In this document: positions 33,509 through 41,681 of the stretch, in pieces | How positions within the stretch are numbered: position 1 is the stretch's first letter | Layout of the letters: each line of letters starts with the position of its first letter | Notes under the pieces: model-generated | What the model was told of the DNA's origin: nothing | The model's database searches: none | What the model saw: the letters and a program-made list of their open reading frames with translations, nothing else | NCBI GenBank assembly: GCA_963697965.1 | Contig: OY969108.1 | Span: forward strand, 1,426,001 to 1,490,000 | Source of the DNA: JAPLJC01 sp963697965 | GTDB taxonomy: Bacteria > Desulfobacterota > Desulfobaccia > Desulfobaccales > 0-14-0-80-60-11 | Reading direction: 5' to 3' | DNA length: 64,000 nt | Translations under genes and position numbers: made by a program

Positions 33509-34768
33509 GTGAGAGATCGGCAGATTGACGTCAGGCGGCACATTGCCATCGCGTGTTATCTCCTGGTCGGGTTTTATCTCCTAACGGCTCTCTATTTATT
33601 AAGCGGCTTAACCGGACCGGGACGTTTTTATAGGAGCGGGATTCCAGCGGGAGCCGATTTTCTGCAAATCTGGGGGGCGTCCTCGCTGGCCTCCCGGGGC
33701 AATCCCGCCTCGGTTTATGATGTTGCCGAATTGAAGAAGGCTGAAACGGTTCTCACCGGAGGCGATTTTTCCGGAAATTTACCCTGGCATTACCCTCCCT
33801 CTTTTCTATTGTTAATCCTGCCAATATCTTCCTTAAATTATTTTGCCTCCTTGGCCGCCTGGTTATTCATTCCTTTAGTCGGGCTCCTGGCTATTTTATA
33901 TAGGATCTTTCCCGACCGCCTCACCATCTGGTTGGCCCTGGCCTCCATCGCCGTCGCCAACAATCTCTATTTCGGGCAAGGGGCCTTTCTTATCACCTTT
34001 CTCATGGGTGCTGGCCTACTTCTGCTGGATTGCTACCCTATCCTGGGAGGAATTTTTTTTTGTTTGATTATTAACTTCAAGCCACATTTGGGATTATTAA
34101 TCCCCGTGGCCCTTCTGGCCGGGAGAAAATGGAGGGCCTTAGGCTCCTTAGCCGGTGCCAGTGCCGTCCTGGTTCTGGCCAGCACCTGGGTTTTGGGGCT
34201 GAACTGCTGGATGGCTTTCTGGAATGATATACCGCAAATGAGGATGCAACTGGCCGAATCGGGAAACCTCTGGAACCGGATGCCTACGGTGTACGGAGCC
34301 ATCCGCCTCCTGGGCGGTGGATACCATCTGGCCTGGACCGTGCAGATTCTCGTGGCGCTTGGCGCCGTGATCAGCGTATATTGGGTATGGCGCAACCAAG
34401 CCTCGCTCCCTATCCGGGGGTCTTCTTTGGTCTTGGGAACATTGCTGGCCACCCCCCATGCCATCGATTATGACCTGGTCCTTTTGTTGCTCCCCATTGC
34501 CTGGATGGCCTGGGAAGGTCTTAATCACCATTGGGGGAAAAAGAATATCTTCGTTCTGGCAATCGTCTGGTTGAGTCCCTTCATGAACCTGATATCGGCA
34601 AGAATTGGCAAAGTTCATCTGATGCCAATAATTATCGGCTCTTTTATGATTTATTTGCTCGCTCGAGCCGGCGGGATTCACGGTGAGCAGCAGCTGTCTC
34701 CGGCAAATGGACAATTCCATAGCCAGGGCGAGGGTGGGAACAAACCCCATGCAGGTCGGAAAGATTGA
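33509..34768 (+). CDS. GT87-family (DUF2029) membrane glycosyltransferase
   Basis: The frame is open from 33377, but a promoter overlaps that ATG. The GTG at 33509, behind AAAGGGA and just before the first transmembrane helix, is preferred and gives 419 residues. Family hallmarks are GADFLQIWGASSLASRG, LPWHYPPSFLLLILP, FGQGAFLITFLMGAGLLLL and INFKPHLGLLIPVALLAGRK. It is about as long as, and clearly related to, the gene at 19748-20941. It stands between hpnK/YHS and an SDR gene. The last 40 residues are polar and lack family similarity. Confidence 0.8.
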   Translation: MRDRQIDVRRHIAIACYLLVGFYLLTALYLLSGLTGPGRFYRSGIPAGADFLQIWGASSLASRGNPASVYDVAELKKAETVLTGGDFSGNLPWHYPPSFLLLILPISSLNYFASLAAWLFIPLVGLLAILYRIFPDRLTIWLALASIAVANNLYFGQGAFLITFLMGAGLLLLDCYPILGGIFFCLIINFKPHLGLLIPVALLAGRKWRALGSLAGASAVLVLASTWVLGLNCWMAFWNDIPQMRMQLAESGNLWNRMPTVYGAIRLLGGGYHLAWTVQILVALGAVISVYWVWRNQASLPIRGSSLVLGTLLATPHAIDYDLVLLLLPIAWMAWEGLNHHWGKKNIFVLAIVWLSPFMNLISARIGKVHLMPIIIGSFMIYLLARAGGIHGEQQLSPANGQFHSQGEGGNKPHAGRKD

Positions 34769-34823
34769 TCCGGCGGAATTTTGACCGGGGCTTCATCGAT
34801 AAGATTTTCGGGGGGCAAGATCC

Positions 34824-35558
34824 ATGCAGTTGACCAACTTGAGCGGCAAGGTGGCGGTGGTGACCGGGGCCTCGAGCGGGATCGGCGCAGCCGCTTCCCG
34901 GGCCCTGGTGGCCGAGGGAGTGCAGGTGGTCCTGGCGGCCCGTTCAGCCGACCGTCTTCAGGGGCTCGCTCAGGAACTTGGCGATTTGGCCCTGGCGCTG
35001 CCCACGGATGTCGGCGACGAGGCTGCCGTGGAGCGCCTCTTTGCTGAAGTGCAGCGCCGCTTTGGCGGCCTTGACCTCCTCTTCAACAATGCGGGCATAG
35101 GCTATGGCGGTTCCTTTGTCGAAGGCAAGACCGAGGAATGGCGGGCCACCATCGATGCCAACCTGTATGGGGTCTTGTTTTGCACCCGCAAGGCCATTCC
35201 CCTGATGCGCGGCCGCCCGGGGGCGATGATTGCAACGGTTTCCAGCGTGGGCGGCCGCCATGGCATTGCCGGATTTGCCGTTTACAATGCGACCAAATTC
35301 GCGGTGGTGGGCCTGCACGATGCCCTGCGTAAGGAACTGGGCCCCGAGGGCATCCGGGTTTCGCTCATCGAGCCCGGGGCGGTTTACACCAATTGGGGTA
35401 TCAACATTCCCAAGGAAGAGTTGAAGGCCCGCCGGGACCAGCTCGAAGCCCTCAAGCCCGAGGACATTGCCAATGCCCTGGTCTATGCCTTTGCCCAGCC
35501 AGCCAACGTCAACCCCCAGGAAATTCTGATCATGCCGACCCGGCAGACCTATCCCTGA
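34824..35558 (+). CDS. Short-chain dehydrogenase/reductase (classical SDR)
   Basis: The 244-residue protein shows the classical SDR pattern: VVTGASSGIGAAASRAL for cofactor binding, NNAGIGYGG, the catalytic Ser in SSVGGRHG and the YxxxK in YNATKFAVV. The end (VNPQEILIMPTRQ) resembles YdfG-like NADP-dependent oxidoreductases that act on 3-hydroxy acids or carbonyl compounds. Arg in LAARSADR suggests NADP(H). The substrate cannot be assigned. It is the last plus-strand gene before the minus-strand por cluster. Confidence 0.9.
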   Translation: MQLTNLSGKVAVVTGASSGIGAAASRALVAEGVQVVLAARSADRLQGLAQELGDLALALPTDVGDEAAVERLFAEVQRRFGGLDLLFNNAGIGYGGSFVEGKTEEWRATIDANLYGVLFCTRKAIPLMRGRPGAMIATVSSVGGRHGIAGFAVYNATKFAVVGLHDALRKELGPEGIRVSLIEPGAVYTNWGINIPKEELKARRDQLEALKPEDIANALVYAFAQPANVNPQEILIMPTRQTYP

Positions 35559-35592
35559 AAAATGGGAATGATGCCATCGCTCTCCAATACCT

Positions 35593-36906
35593 TTAGCTGG
35601 ACGGGCTCTGGCCGGGAATAGTTCCTGCCGTTTCTCTCCAGACCGGCGGACGCGATTTCAGCGGGATGACGAGCAAGCCGGCCACGATTGCCATAACTGC
35701 TGACAGGCCGATCGTAAACGGGAACCCGGCGGCGCTGATGAGAACCGCGGAAAGGACGCCTCCGTAAATGCCGCCGGACCCTTTAGCGAGGGCGTAAAGA
35801 ATTCCGTAGTTGGAACCTGAAGCCACGCCGCCGTAGTAGTGCCCGATAATGGTCGGAAATAAGGCGAACAGAGGACCCCAGAAGAAAAAGGCGCAAACGG
35901 TGGCGAACACAAACAACACGCCACTGTGGACCGCCCCGCCAACCAGGGTCAGTAACAGGAATAAGCCGCACAGGATATAGCTCCAGATCATGGCATTTTC
36001 CCGGCCGATGCGTTCGGACACCCACCCCATTACCGGACGGCCCAGGCCATTGGTGATGGCCAACCCCACCGCCCCCACGGTCGCCGCCAAGGCCGTGAAT
36101 CCGAAGCTTTGGGCATAATGCACGATCTTGCTGACCCCGGTGAGACCGGCGCTGGAAATCAGGATGAAGGAAGCGACCAGAAGCCACATCTGCCATGTTT
36201 GCAGGGCCTCTCCTAAGGTGTACTCATGGTCGGACGGTCTTTTGACCGCGCCCGCTTGCGGCACCCATCCCTGCGGCTTCCAACCCCCCGGAGGGTCCTT
36301 CATGAACAAGGCGCAGATAATCGTGACGCCGCCGATGATTACCGCCATGAGGTAAATGACATGGAAGAATACGGCCGGCGGTGAGTTTTTAGGGATAGCC
36401 CTGATGGGAAAGATGAAGGGCAAGGAACCCCACGAGAAGGCCCCGGCTATAAGTCCGGCGGTGAGGCCGCGCTTGTCGGGGAACCACTTGTTGGCCGTCG
36501 TCACCGCGGTGTTGTAGATAAAGCCGGCAAAGAAACTGCCGACACACCACATGACCAGAACAAAGGCATAGGACGGCCCCAGGGAGCAGCAAAAAATACC
36601 GATACCCCCTATCAAGCCGCTGATTACGGTAACCCCGCGGGGACCGTATTTGTCCCGCAAGATTCCGCCGGGCAAGGTTCCGATCGATTCAAAGACCACG
36701 AACAGGGTGAACATCCACCCGATCTGGACGTGCGACCACGTAAAGATATGGCCTATGGGACCCGCCATGGAGCTCCAGGCGTACTCGTAGGGGCTGATTA
36801 CGGCCATGGCCAGAAATGCCGCGATGAATACCACCCAGCGACTGTAACCAAGAATTTCCTTGTCAGTTCGGTAGATCGGACTCTGTGCCATCGATGCGGC
36901 GGACAT
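35593..36906 (-). CDS. MFS transporter, oxalate/formate antiporter (OFA) family
   Basis: The 437-residue protein has 12 transmembrane segments. The MFS signature GILRDKYGPRG lies between helices 2 and 3, and a related loop GWVSERIGREN between helices 8 and 9. The motifs ANKWFPDKRGLTAGLIAGAF and GHYYGGVASGSNYGILYALA are typical of the OFA family, whose archetype OxlT exchanges oxalate for formate. It lies downstream of the four por subunit genes and is probably in the same transcript. Together with the arginine in the PorA motif, this suggests oxalate or a similar small diacid as substrate. Confidence 0.85.
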   Translation of the reverse strand: MSAASMAQSPIYRTDKEILGYSRWVVFIAAFLAMAVISPYEYAWSSMAGPIGHIFTWSHVQIGWMFTLFVVFESIGTLPGGILRDKYGPRGVTVISGLIGGIGIFCCSLGPSYAFVLVMWCVGSFFAGFIYNTAVTTANKWFPDKRGLTAGLIAGAFSWGSLPFIFPIRAIPKNSPPAVFFHVIYLMAVIIGGVTIICALFMKDPPGGWKPQGWVPQAGAVKRPSDHEYTLGEALQTWQMWLLVASFILISSAGLTGVSKIVHYAQSFGFTALAATVGAVGLAITNGLGRPVMGWVSERIGRENAMIWSYILCGLFLLLTLVGGAVHSGVLFVFATVCAFFFWGPLFALFPTIIGHYYGGVASGSNYGILYALAKGSGGIYGGVLSAVLISAAGFPFTIGLSAVMAIVAGLLVIPLKSRPPVWRETAGTIPGQSPSS

Positions 36907-37090
36907 TTGCTGTTCTCCTTGATGACAAGATGGTTAAGAGAAAAGGTTCAGGGGTAATGGCGACTTAAGATCAAAGCCGCGCCCTTACTCCAATCCCTTA
37001 AAGAACCCTTGATTTCCGCAAAAGATCCGTATCAGCCCCGGATCGACATCTTTATCATCAGCGTCAATATCACCTCCTTGCCGGAAACGC

Positions 37091-37117
37091 GGTGCAGGGT
37101 CTCGGAGACCCTGCACC
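37091..37117 (-). terminator. Perfect stem-loop between porB and the OFA transporter gene
   Basis: The arms GGTGCAGGGTCTC and GAGACCCTGCACC are fully complementary. There is no U-tract, so it may be a processing or partial termination site that lowers transporter expression relative to the enzyme. Confidence 0.5.
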
Positions 37118-37141
37118 CTGATTCCCACCCAGCCGTCTAGC

Positions 37142-38137
37142 TCATTTCGCCACCGGGGGAGCCGCCTCCACCGGTTTGGCCGTTGCCTTGATATGCGCCT
37201 GGACTTGCGCAATCTTCTGATCCACAAAGGCCTGCATCTTGGCGATGTGCTCTTCCTTCAGATGGGCAAAACGTCCTTGATGCTTCATATACTCGCCCAC
37301 CGGCTTGTACTTTTTGGGGATATGGCTGTACTTGTATTCCCCGTCCTCCCACTCGTAGAGGGACCACATGCCGGTCTCCACCGCCAGTTTGCCCATCTCC
37401 ATGGTGAGCTTCTCATCGAACTGCCAGCCCTTGGGGCAGGGAGTCAGCATATGCATGAAGGTCGGACCTTCCTGGTTCAGGGCCTTTCTCACCTTGTTCA
37501 TCAGGTCCAGGGGATAGGCCACCGAGGTGGTGGACACATAATGCACCGCCGGATGCCCGCCGATAACCAGTTGGGGCGGATCTTTGGGAAACAGCTTCTT
37601 TCCTTCCGGGATCATCTTGCCCGGAGGCGTGAAGGTGGTGCGGGCCCCATAGGGCGTGGTGGGTGAGGCCTGAATCCCGGTATTGGCATAGGATTCATTG
37701 TCATAGCAGATAAACAGGACCTTGTGAGCCCGGTACATCAAGGCGGACATGGCCTGCAGGCCGATGTCCACCGAGCCGCCGTCGCCGGCCATGACGATCA
37801 CATTGGGGAAGGGTCCTTTATACTTGCCCTTGCGGGCCAGGATCTTATAGGCCGCCTCGACTCCCGAGGCCACGCCGCCGCCGTTGGTGATCTGGGCGTG
37901 GATCCAGGATACGGCATAAGGCGTGCACAGGTAGCTGGAATTGGCCACATACATGCAGCCCGTGGGGCCGACGAAGATCGTATCCTTCCCCGCGGCCTTG
38001 GCCACCAGCCGATAGTTGAGGGCCGGACCACAGCCGGCGCAGGTGCGGTGGCCAGGGACGTACATCTCTTCAACGGGCGCGCCGCGGAAGGATTTGATCG
38101 GCTCAAACTTCTGAAACTTATAATCAAAAGACTTCAT
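37142..38137 (-). CDS. porB: 2-oxoacid:ferredoxin oxidoreductase, beta (TPP-binding) subunit
   Basis: The 331-residue protein has the [4Fe-4S]-ligand motif RTCAGCGPAL, GPTGCMYV, and the TPP/Mg motif AGDGGSVDIGLQAM with FICYDNESYANTGIQ. These are hallmarks of PorB. The enzyme decarboxylates a 2-oxoacid and reduces ferredoxin. The last 30 residues (from about 300) form an Ala/Pro-rich tail outside the usual domain. The four subunits run G-D-A-B with gaps of 12 to 46 bp, so a single transcript is expected, under the GntR regulator upstream. Confidence 0.92.
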   Translation of the reverse strand: MKSFDYKFQKFEPIKSFRGAPVEEMYVPGHRTCAGCGPALNYRLVAKAAGKDTIFVGPTGCMYVANSSYLCTPYAVSWIHAQITNGGGVASGVEAAYKILARKGKYKGPFPNVIVMAGDGGSVDIGLQAMSALMYRAHKVLFICYDNESYANTGIQASPTTPYGARTTFTPPGKMIPEGKKLFPKDPPQLVIGGHPAVHYVSTTSVAYPLDLMNKVRKALNQEGPTFMHMLTPCPKGWQFDEKLTMEMGKLAVETGMWSLYEWEDGEYKYSHIPKKYKPVGEYMKHQGRFAHLKEEHIAKMQAFVDQKIAQVQAHIKATAKPVEAAPPVAK

Positions 38138-38169
38138 GAATCGTCCTCCTTGGTTAAGCGATTGATAGG

Positions 38170-39363
38170 TTACACGGCTTCGAATCCGATCCAGCGGACA
38201 TACTTGTCGGCCCGCTTTTCCTTGGCCATGGTGGCAAGTATTTTGGCCATGTAATAGAAATCCTCAGACCAGATGGTTTCCCCGCCGAGACCCGCCATGA
38301 AAGAGGTGACCACGGGTCTGGGCTCGAGGTCATAGAGGGTGGCCCGCAATTCGTGAATCAGGTTGCCGCCCCGCATGGCGCCGCCGTAGGAGGTGTTCGT
38401 CTCCACCGTCCCCACCGCCTTGACATGACTCAAGGCCTCGGCAATCTCATGGGTCGGCCAGGGGCGCACCCAGCGCAGCCGGCACATGCCCGCCTTCAGG
38501 CCACTTTTCCGCAAGGCGTCCACTGCCTTGCGGCAGGTATTGGCATGGGCGCCCTGGATGAAGAAGGCGATTTCCGCATCCTCCAGCTTGTATTTCTCCA
38601 GGAAGGGGTCATAATTACGCCCGAAGATCCGGTTAAAATCCGCCACCGCCTCTTTAATGACTTTCGGGACATCCAGAAAGGTAGCAGCCCGCTGGGCGTC
38701 CATGGGCGCACCCTGGTCAGGCCGGATCTGGGGACCGTGGGAGACCGGGCAGGTGGGGCTCAGCGGATGGGGAGCGCTATACGGCGGCAGGAATTCCTTC
38801 ACCTGGCCCGGGTCGGCTACGATCACCTTGTCGGGAATGTGGGAGATAAAGTAGCCGTCCTGGCAAATCGCCTGGGGCAGCATCACCCGGGGATCCTCGC
38901 CGATTCGAAAGCCCATCAGGGTGTTATCGAACACTTCCTGGGGGCTGCACGCCCAACCCATCAACCAGCCCTGATCTCTAAAAGACAGGGCGTCCGTGTG
39001 CTCGGAGCCAAAATCGCCGGGGGGGTCCAAGGTCCGGTCGGCGATGGCCATTTGCACCGGATATCTACCGCCCGCAATCGGGCTGTATAATTCAAAGGCG
39101 TAGGTTACCCCGACCCCGGCGCTGCCGGTGTAGGCTCGCGCCCCGGCGGCGGAGGCCCCCAGCACCACGGAGAGCTGGGCATGCTCGCCTTCGCCATAAA
39201 CGAATTCCGCATCCAGCTCGCCATTGGCGACCATCTTAGCGAGCTCCATCATGATCGCGGTGTAGGGACGGATGGGATAGGAACAGATTACTTCGACTTC
39301 TGCCAGCTTTGCCGCTTGCGCCGCAGCCGAACAGCCAGTTAGATTTCTTTCTTGAGGCATCAT
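38170..39363 (-). CDS. porA: 2-oxoacid:ferredoxin oxidoreductase, alpha subunit, oxalate-type signature
   Basis: The 397-residue protein holds PorA domains I and II. The substrate loop is SYPIRPYTAIMME, with Arg where pyruvate enzymes have Thr (YPITP). From memory of the Moorella oxalate oxidoreductase, this Arg is the residue that contacts oxalate; this should be confirmed. A second loop, DRTLDPPGDFGSEHTDALSF, also differs from the pyruvate enzyme pattern and includes EHTDAL. GEGEHAQLSVVLGASAAGAR is conserved. A general annotation as pyruvate oxidoreductase would miss these changes. The neighbouring OFA transporter gives independent support. Confidence 0.88.
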   Translation of the reverse strand: MMPQERNLTGCSAAAQAAKLAEVEVICSYPIRPYTAIMMELAKMVANGELDAEFVYGEGEHAQLSVVLGASAAGARAYTGSAGVGVTYAFELYSPIAGGRYPVQMAIADRTLDPPGDFGSEHTDALSFRDQGWLMGWACSPQEVFDNTLMGFRIGEDPRVMLPQAICQDGYFISHIPDKVIVADPGQVKEFLPPYSAPHPLSPTCPVSHGPQIRPDQGAPMDAQRAATFLDVPKVIKEAVADFNRIFGRNYDPFLEKYKLEDAEIAFFIQGAHANTCRKAVDALRKSGLKAGMCRLRWVRPWPTHEIAEALSHVKAVGTVETNTSYGGAMRGGNLIHELRATLYDLEPRPVVTSFMAGLGGETIWSEDFYYMAKILATMAKEKRADKYVRWIGFEAV

Positions 39364-39375
39364 CTTTCTCCTAAC

Positions 39376-39729
39376 CTAGAAGGGTTTTTCCAAGCGGTGG
39401 ACGCCGTCCTCAAAATCGAGTTCCGGCTCCGCGGACAGGGCCCCCACCGGGCACTGGTTAATGCAGATCTGGCAGCCCTTGCAGAACTTCCAGTTCCACT
39501 CCATCAGATCCTCTTTCTCATTGTATTGCCAGCAGGCATCCGGACAGGCGATGTAGCAGGTCAGGCAACGGGTGCAGGTTTCATGGTCAATGATTGGCCG
39601 CACGATGCGCCAGTTCGACGTTATGAAAAGATCTTGGGTGTTGACGGGAGCGGGGGTAATCGCCCCGAAGGGTACTTCCCGGTCGTGGGGAACGTTTATG
39701 GTTCCAAATTCTGGAAATTTTTTAGACAT
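39376..39729 (-). CDS. porD: 2-oxoacid:ferredoxin oxidoreductase, delta (2x[4Fe-4S]) subunit
   Basis: The 117-residue ferredoxin-like subunit has two cluster motifs: CTRCLTCYIACPDAC and CKGCQICINQCPVGAL. It relays electrons from the TPP site to free ferredoxin. It starts 46 bp after porG ends and lies 12 bp before porA. The N-terminal 55 residues (VPFGAITPAPVNTQ, then WRIVRPIIDHETC) match the usual PorD linker. Confidence 0.92.
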   Translation of the reverse strand: MSKKFPEFGTINVPHDREVPFGAITPAPVNTQDLFITSNWRIVRPIIDHETCTRCLTCYIACPDACWQYNEKEDLMEWNWKFCKGCQICINQCPVGALSAEPELDFEDGVHRLEKPF

Positions 39730-39775
39730 AGCGCCATGCTCCTTTCAAGATTTGGGGTTCAAAGCCTTGGGTCTC

Positions 39776-40414
39776 TCATCCGCCCCAGAAATACTCGGCC
39801 CGGGCCTTGCGAAACTTCCGCAGTTGGACGGTCTCGTAGCCCTTCTCCATGCCGGCGACGTCTTTGACGATCTTGGCCAGGTCCTCCTTCTTGACGATAC
39901 CGCTGACCCTGGCAAAGGCGCCGACAATGGGGGCGGCGATGCCGGCCCCGACGCCCACCGCGTCCACGCCACCCTCCGAACCGGAGAAGTCCACTGTCTT
40001 GACTCCGGAGATGGCGTCCGCATCTACCGTGGCGACGGCGCCCAGGAGGTCATCGTTGGGAATAAACTTCATCATGTAGTCGATGTCCCGGCTGGTATTG
40101 ATAATCAGGAGACCGCCTTCGGGCATCCCGCGCAAAATGTTGATGCCTTTGACAATGGTCGGCTCCGCCACGATGACCACGTCAGGATGGTCATTGGTAT
40201 AGACATACTTGTGCTCGATCTCTTCATCGCTGATCCTGACGTACTTGCGAGTGGTGACCAGCACCCGGTCCGGCAGATCCTCGTAATTGTCAAAGGCCTG
40301 CACATACTTACCTTCCTTTTCGGCCGCTTTGCCGATGGCGGTGGCAATATCGCGGCCCTCCTTGTCCATGGTTACTCCCCGGGTCCAAATGGTTATTTCG
40401 GTAATTTTGGCCAT
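39776..40414 (-). CDS. porG: 2-oxoacid:ferredoxin oxidoreductase, gamma subunit
   Basis: The 212-residue protein matches the PorG/VorC catalytic gamma domain: IWTRGVTMDKEGRDIATAIG, then VRISDEEIEHK, HPDVVIVAEPTIVKG and GVGAGIAAPIVGAFARVSG. In pyruvate enzymes this domain helps bind coenzyme A. RGVTMDKEG replaces the common RGGQG-type motif, a change that could reflect altered or absent CoA binding. It is the first gene of the por unit; a perfect palindrome lies 20 bp upstream of its start. SD GGAGGGA precedes the ATG. Confidence 0.88.
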   Translation of the reverse strand: MAKITEITIWTRGVTMDKEGRDIATAIGKAAEKEGKYVQAFDNYEDLPDRVLVTTRKYVRISDEEIEHKYVYTNDHPDVVIVAEPTIVKGINILRGMPEGGLLIINTSRDIDYMMKFIPNDDLLGAVATVDADAISGVKTVDFSGSEGGVDAVGVGAGIAAPIVGAFARVSGIVKKEDLAKIVKDVAGMEKGYETVQLRKFRKARAEYFWGG

Positions 40415-40433
40415 AAATCCCTCCTGATTGTGT

Positions 40434-40450
40434 CATCAGTCAGACTGATG
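40434..40450. promoter_or_regulatory. Perfect palindrome upstream of porG, possible operator
   Basis: CATCAGTC-A-GACTGATG is an 8-bp inverted repeat around one base, in the 71-bp gap between the regulator and porG. It could bind a dimeric regulator or form an RNA hairpin just before the porG SD. Confidence 0.5.
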
Positions 40451-40485
40451 TTATAAAAACGCTGCCATCTTATTTTCCCAAGCCG

Positions 40486-41196
40486 CTACCTGCACGTCCC
40501 ACCTCCCTTCTTCCCTTTGAACAAGAGTTTTTCGATCCCCTGCAAATGATGGCGCATGGCCTCTCCCGCCAATACGCAATCGCCCATTTTAACCGCGTCC
40601 AGGATCATCTTGTGACCCCGCAGGGATGCCGCCGCCCGCCCGTCACTCTGGATAATCCCTTTCCGGGACTCCAACAACAGGTCGATCAGGGAGTTCACCA
40701 GGCGGCTCATAACCCGATTTTTGGCCGCCCGGGCCAGGGCCAGGTGAAAGGCCGTATCGAGGTCCACCGTATCCTTTCCGGAGGCCAGGCTCTCTTCATG
40801 GGCCGCGACCGTTTCCGCCAACTGCTTGACATCTTCGGCAGTGGCGTACTCTGCCGCCAACTGGGCAATGGAGGGTTCGATGATCTTGCGGATGTAAAAG
40901 ATATCCTTGAGATCGTCTTTCTCATGAAACAGGGCCGCGGATAAAGACTGGATCGAGACATCCCGGCTTGAGGCCAACACGAAGGTGCCGTTGCCCTGCC
41001 GGGACTCCACCAGCCGCATCGATTCCAGGCAACGAATCGCTTCGCGCACCGTGGTGCGGGATACCTTGAAAGCCCCGGTCAATTCCCTCTCGGAGGGCAG
41101 TTGATCTTCCTTCTTCAGTCGGCCCGTTTTAATGAGTTTGATGATCTGCTTGACCACATCCTGATAAGCCCTTTTCTTTTCCACCGCTTTTAACAT
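40486..41196 (-). CDS. GntR/FadR-family transcriptional regulator
   Basis: From ATG 41196 the protein has 236 residues; ATG 41226 would add a tail without similarity. The winged helix has LPSERELTGAFKVSRTTVRE, AIRCLESMRLVE and GNGTFV. The FCD effector domain follows, with Asp-His pairs (DLDTAFHLALARAAKNRV, MILDAVKMGD, AMRHHLQGI) that bind a metal and a carboxylic acid ligand. It is similar in layout to PdhR and LldR. It precedes the por operon on the same strand and probably controls it in response to the substrate or product. Confidence 0.9.
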   Translation of the reverse strand: MLKAVEKKRAYQDVVKQIIKLIKTGRLKKEDQLPSERELTGAFKVSRTTVREAIRCLESMRLVESRQGNGTFVLASSRDVSIQSLSAALFHEKDDLKDIFYIRKIIEPSIAQLAAEYATAEDVKQLAETVAAHEESLASGKDTVDLDTAFHLALARAAKNRVMSRLVNSLIDLLLESRKGIIQSDGRAAASLRGHKMILDAVKMGDCVLAGEAMRHHLQGIEKLLFKGKKGGGTCR

Positions 41197-41226
41197 CTCA
41201 GGGTTCCCTCGTCCTCCGGACCTCAC

Positions 41227-41681
41227 TGATGGCCGCCCTAAAATGACCCGCCGACACCGAGAGTTCCGCTGACTATTGAATCCAGAACAACAATCCTTAC
41301 CTAAGTTAACGATAGGGAATAATTAACTTTATCCATTGCCAAGCGCCGGTCCAGGCGGGGAGGTTAGATGAAAAGCCTTGCTACTTGTCCAATCATCATA
41401 TGGTCCAACCAATATTTAGAACCTGCCTCTCCGTTTGTCAAGAAAATTTTTACGGATGGGTTATCGGGTCTGTCAATTTTGGAATAATCAGGTGATGCGG
41501 GAAACAGAGGGGGTTCTGGAAGCGATTTTGGCCATTTAGCGAACCCAGCCAGAATTCCCCCTCACCCTAACTCTCTCCCCCAGCGGGGAAGAGGGAGAAG
41601 TAATCATGGCGGCCAATCAGGCCCCGGGAAAAGCTGGACTGCTTACTGCTCACTGCTTACTGCTTACTGCTCAGGCCAGGG
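41227..41681. other. Intergenic region upstream of the GntR gene
   Basis: No gene is seen. It holds the GntR-type operator at 41401-41411, a C-rich stretch near 41560 (CCCTCACCCTAACTCTCTCC) like one near 53340, and a short tandem array of TGCTTACTGCT/TGCTCACTGCT units at 41639-41675. The upstream half is AT-rich and is the likely promoter of the por regulator unit. Confidence 0.6.
41401..41411. promoter_or_regulatory. FadR-subfamily GntR operator
   Basis: TGGTCCAACCA fits the TNGTNNNACNA consensus exactly. A near-match (TTGTCCAATCA) lies just before it, so two dimers could bind side by side upstream of the regulator gene. Confidence 0.6.

Noticed and set aside
41639..41675. Tandem TGCTTACTGCT repeats as a CRISPR array
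   Set aside because: The units are about 11 bp, directly adjacent with no spacers, and no cas genes are present.
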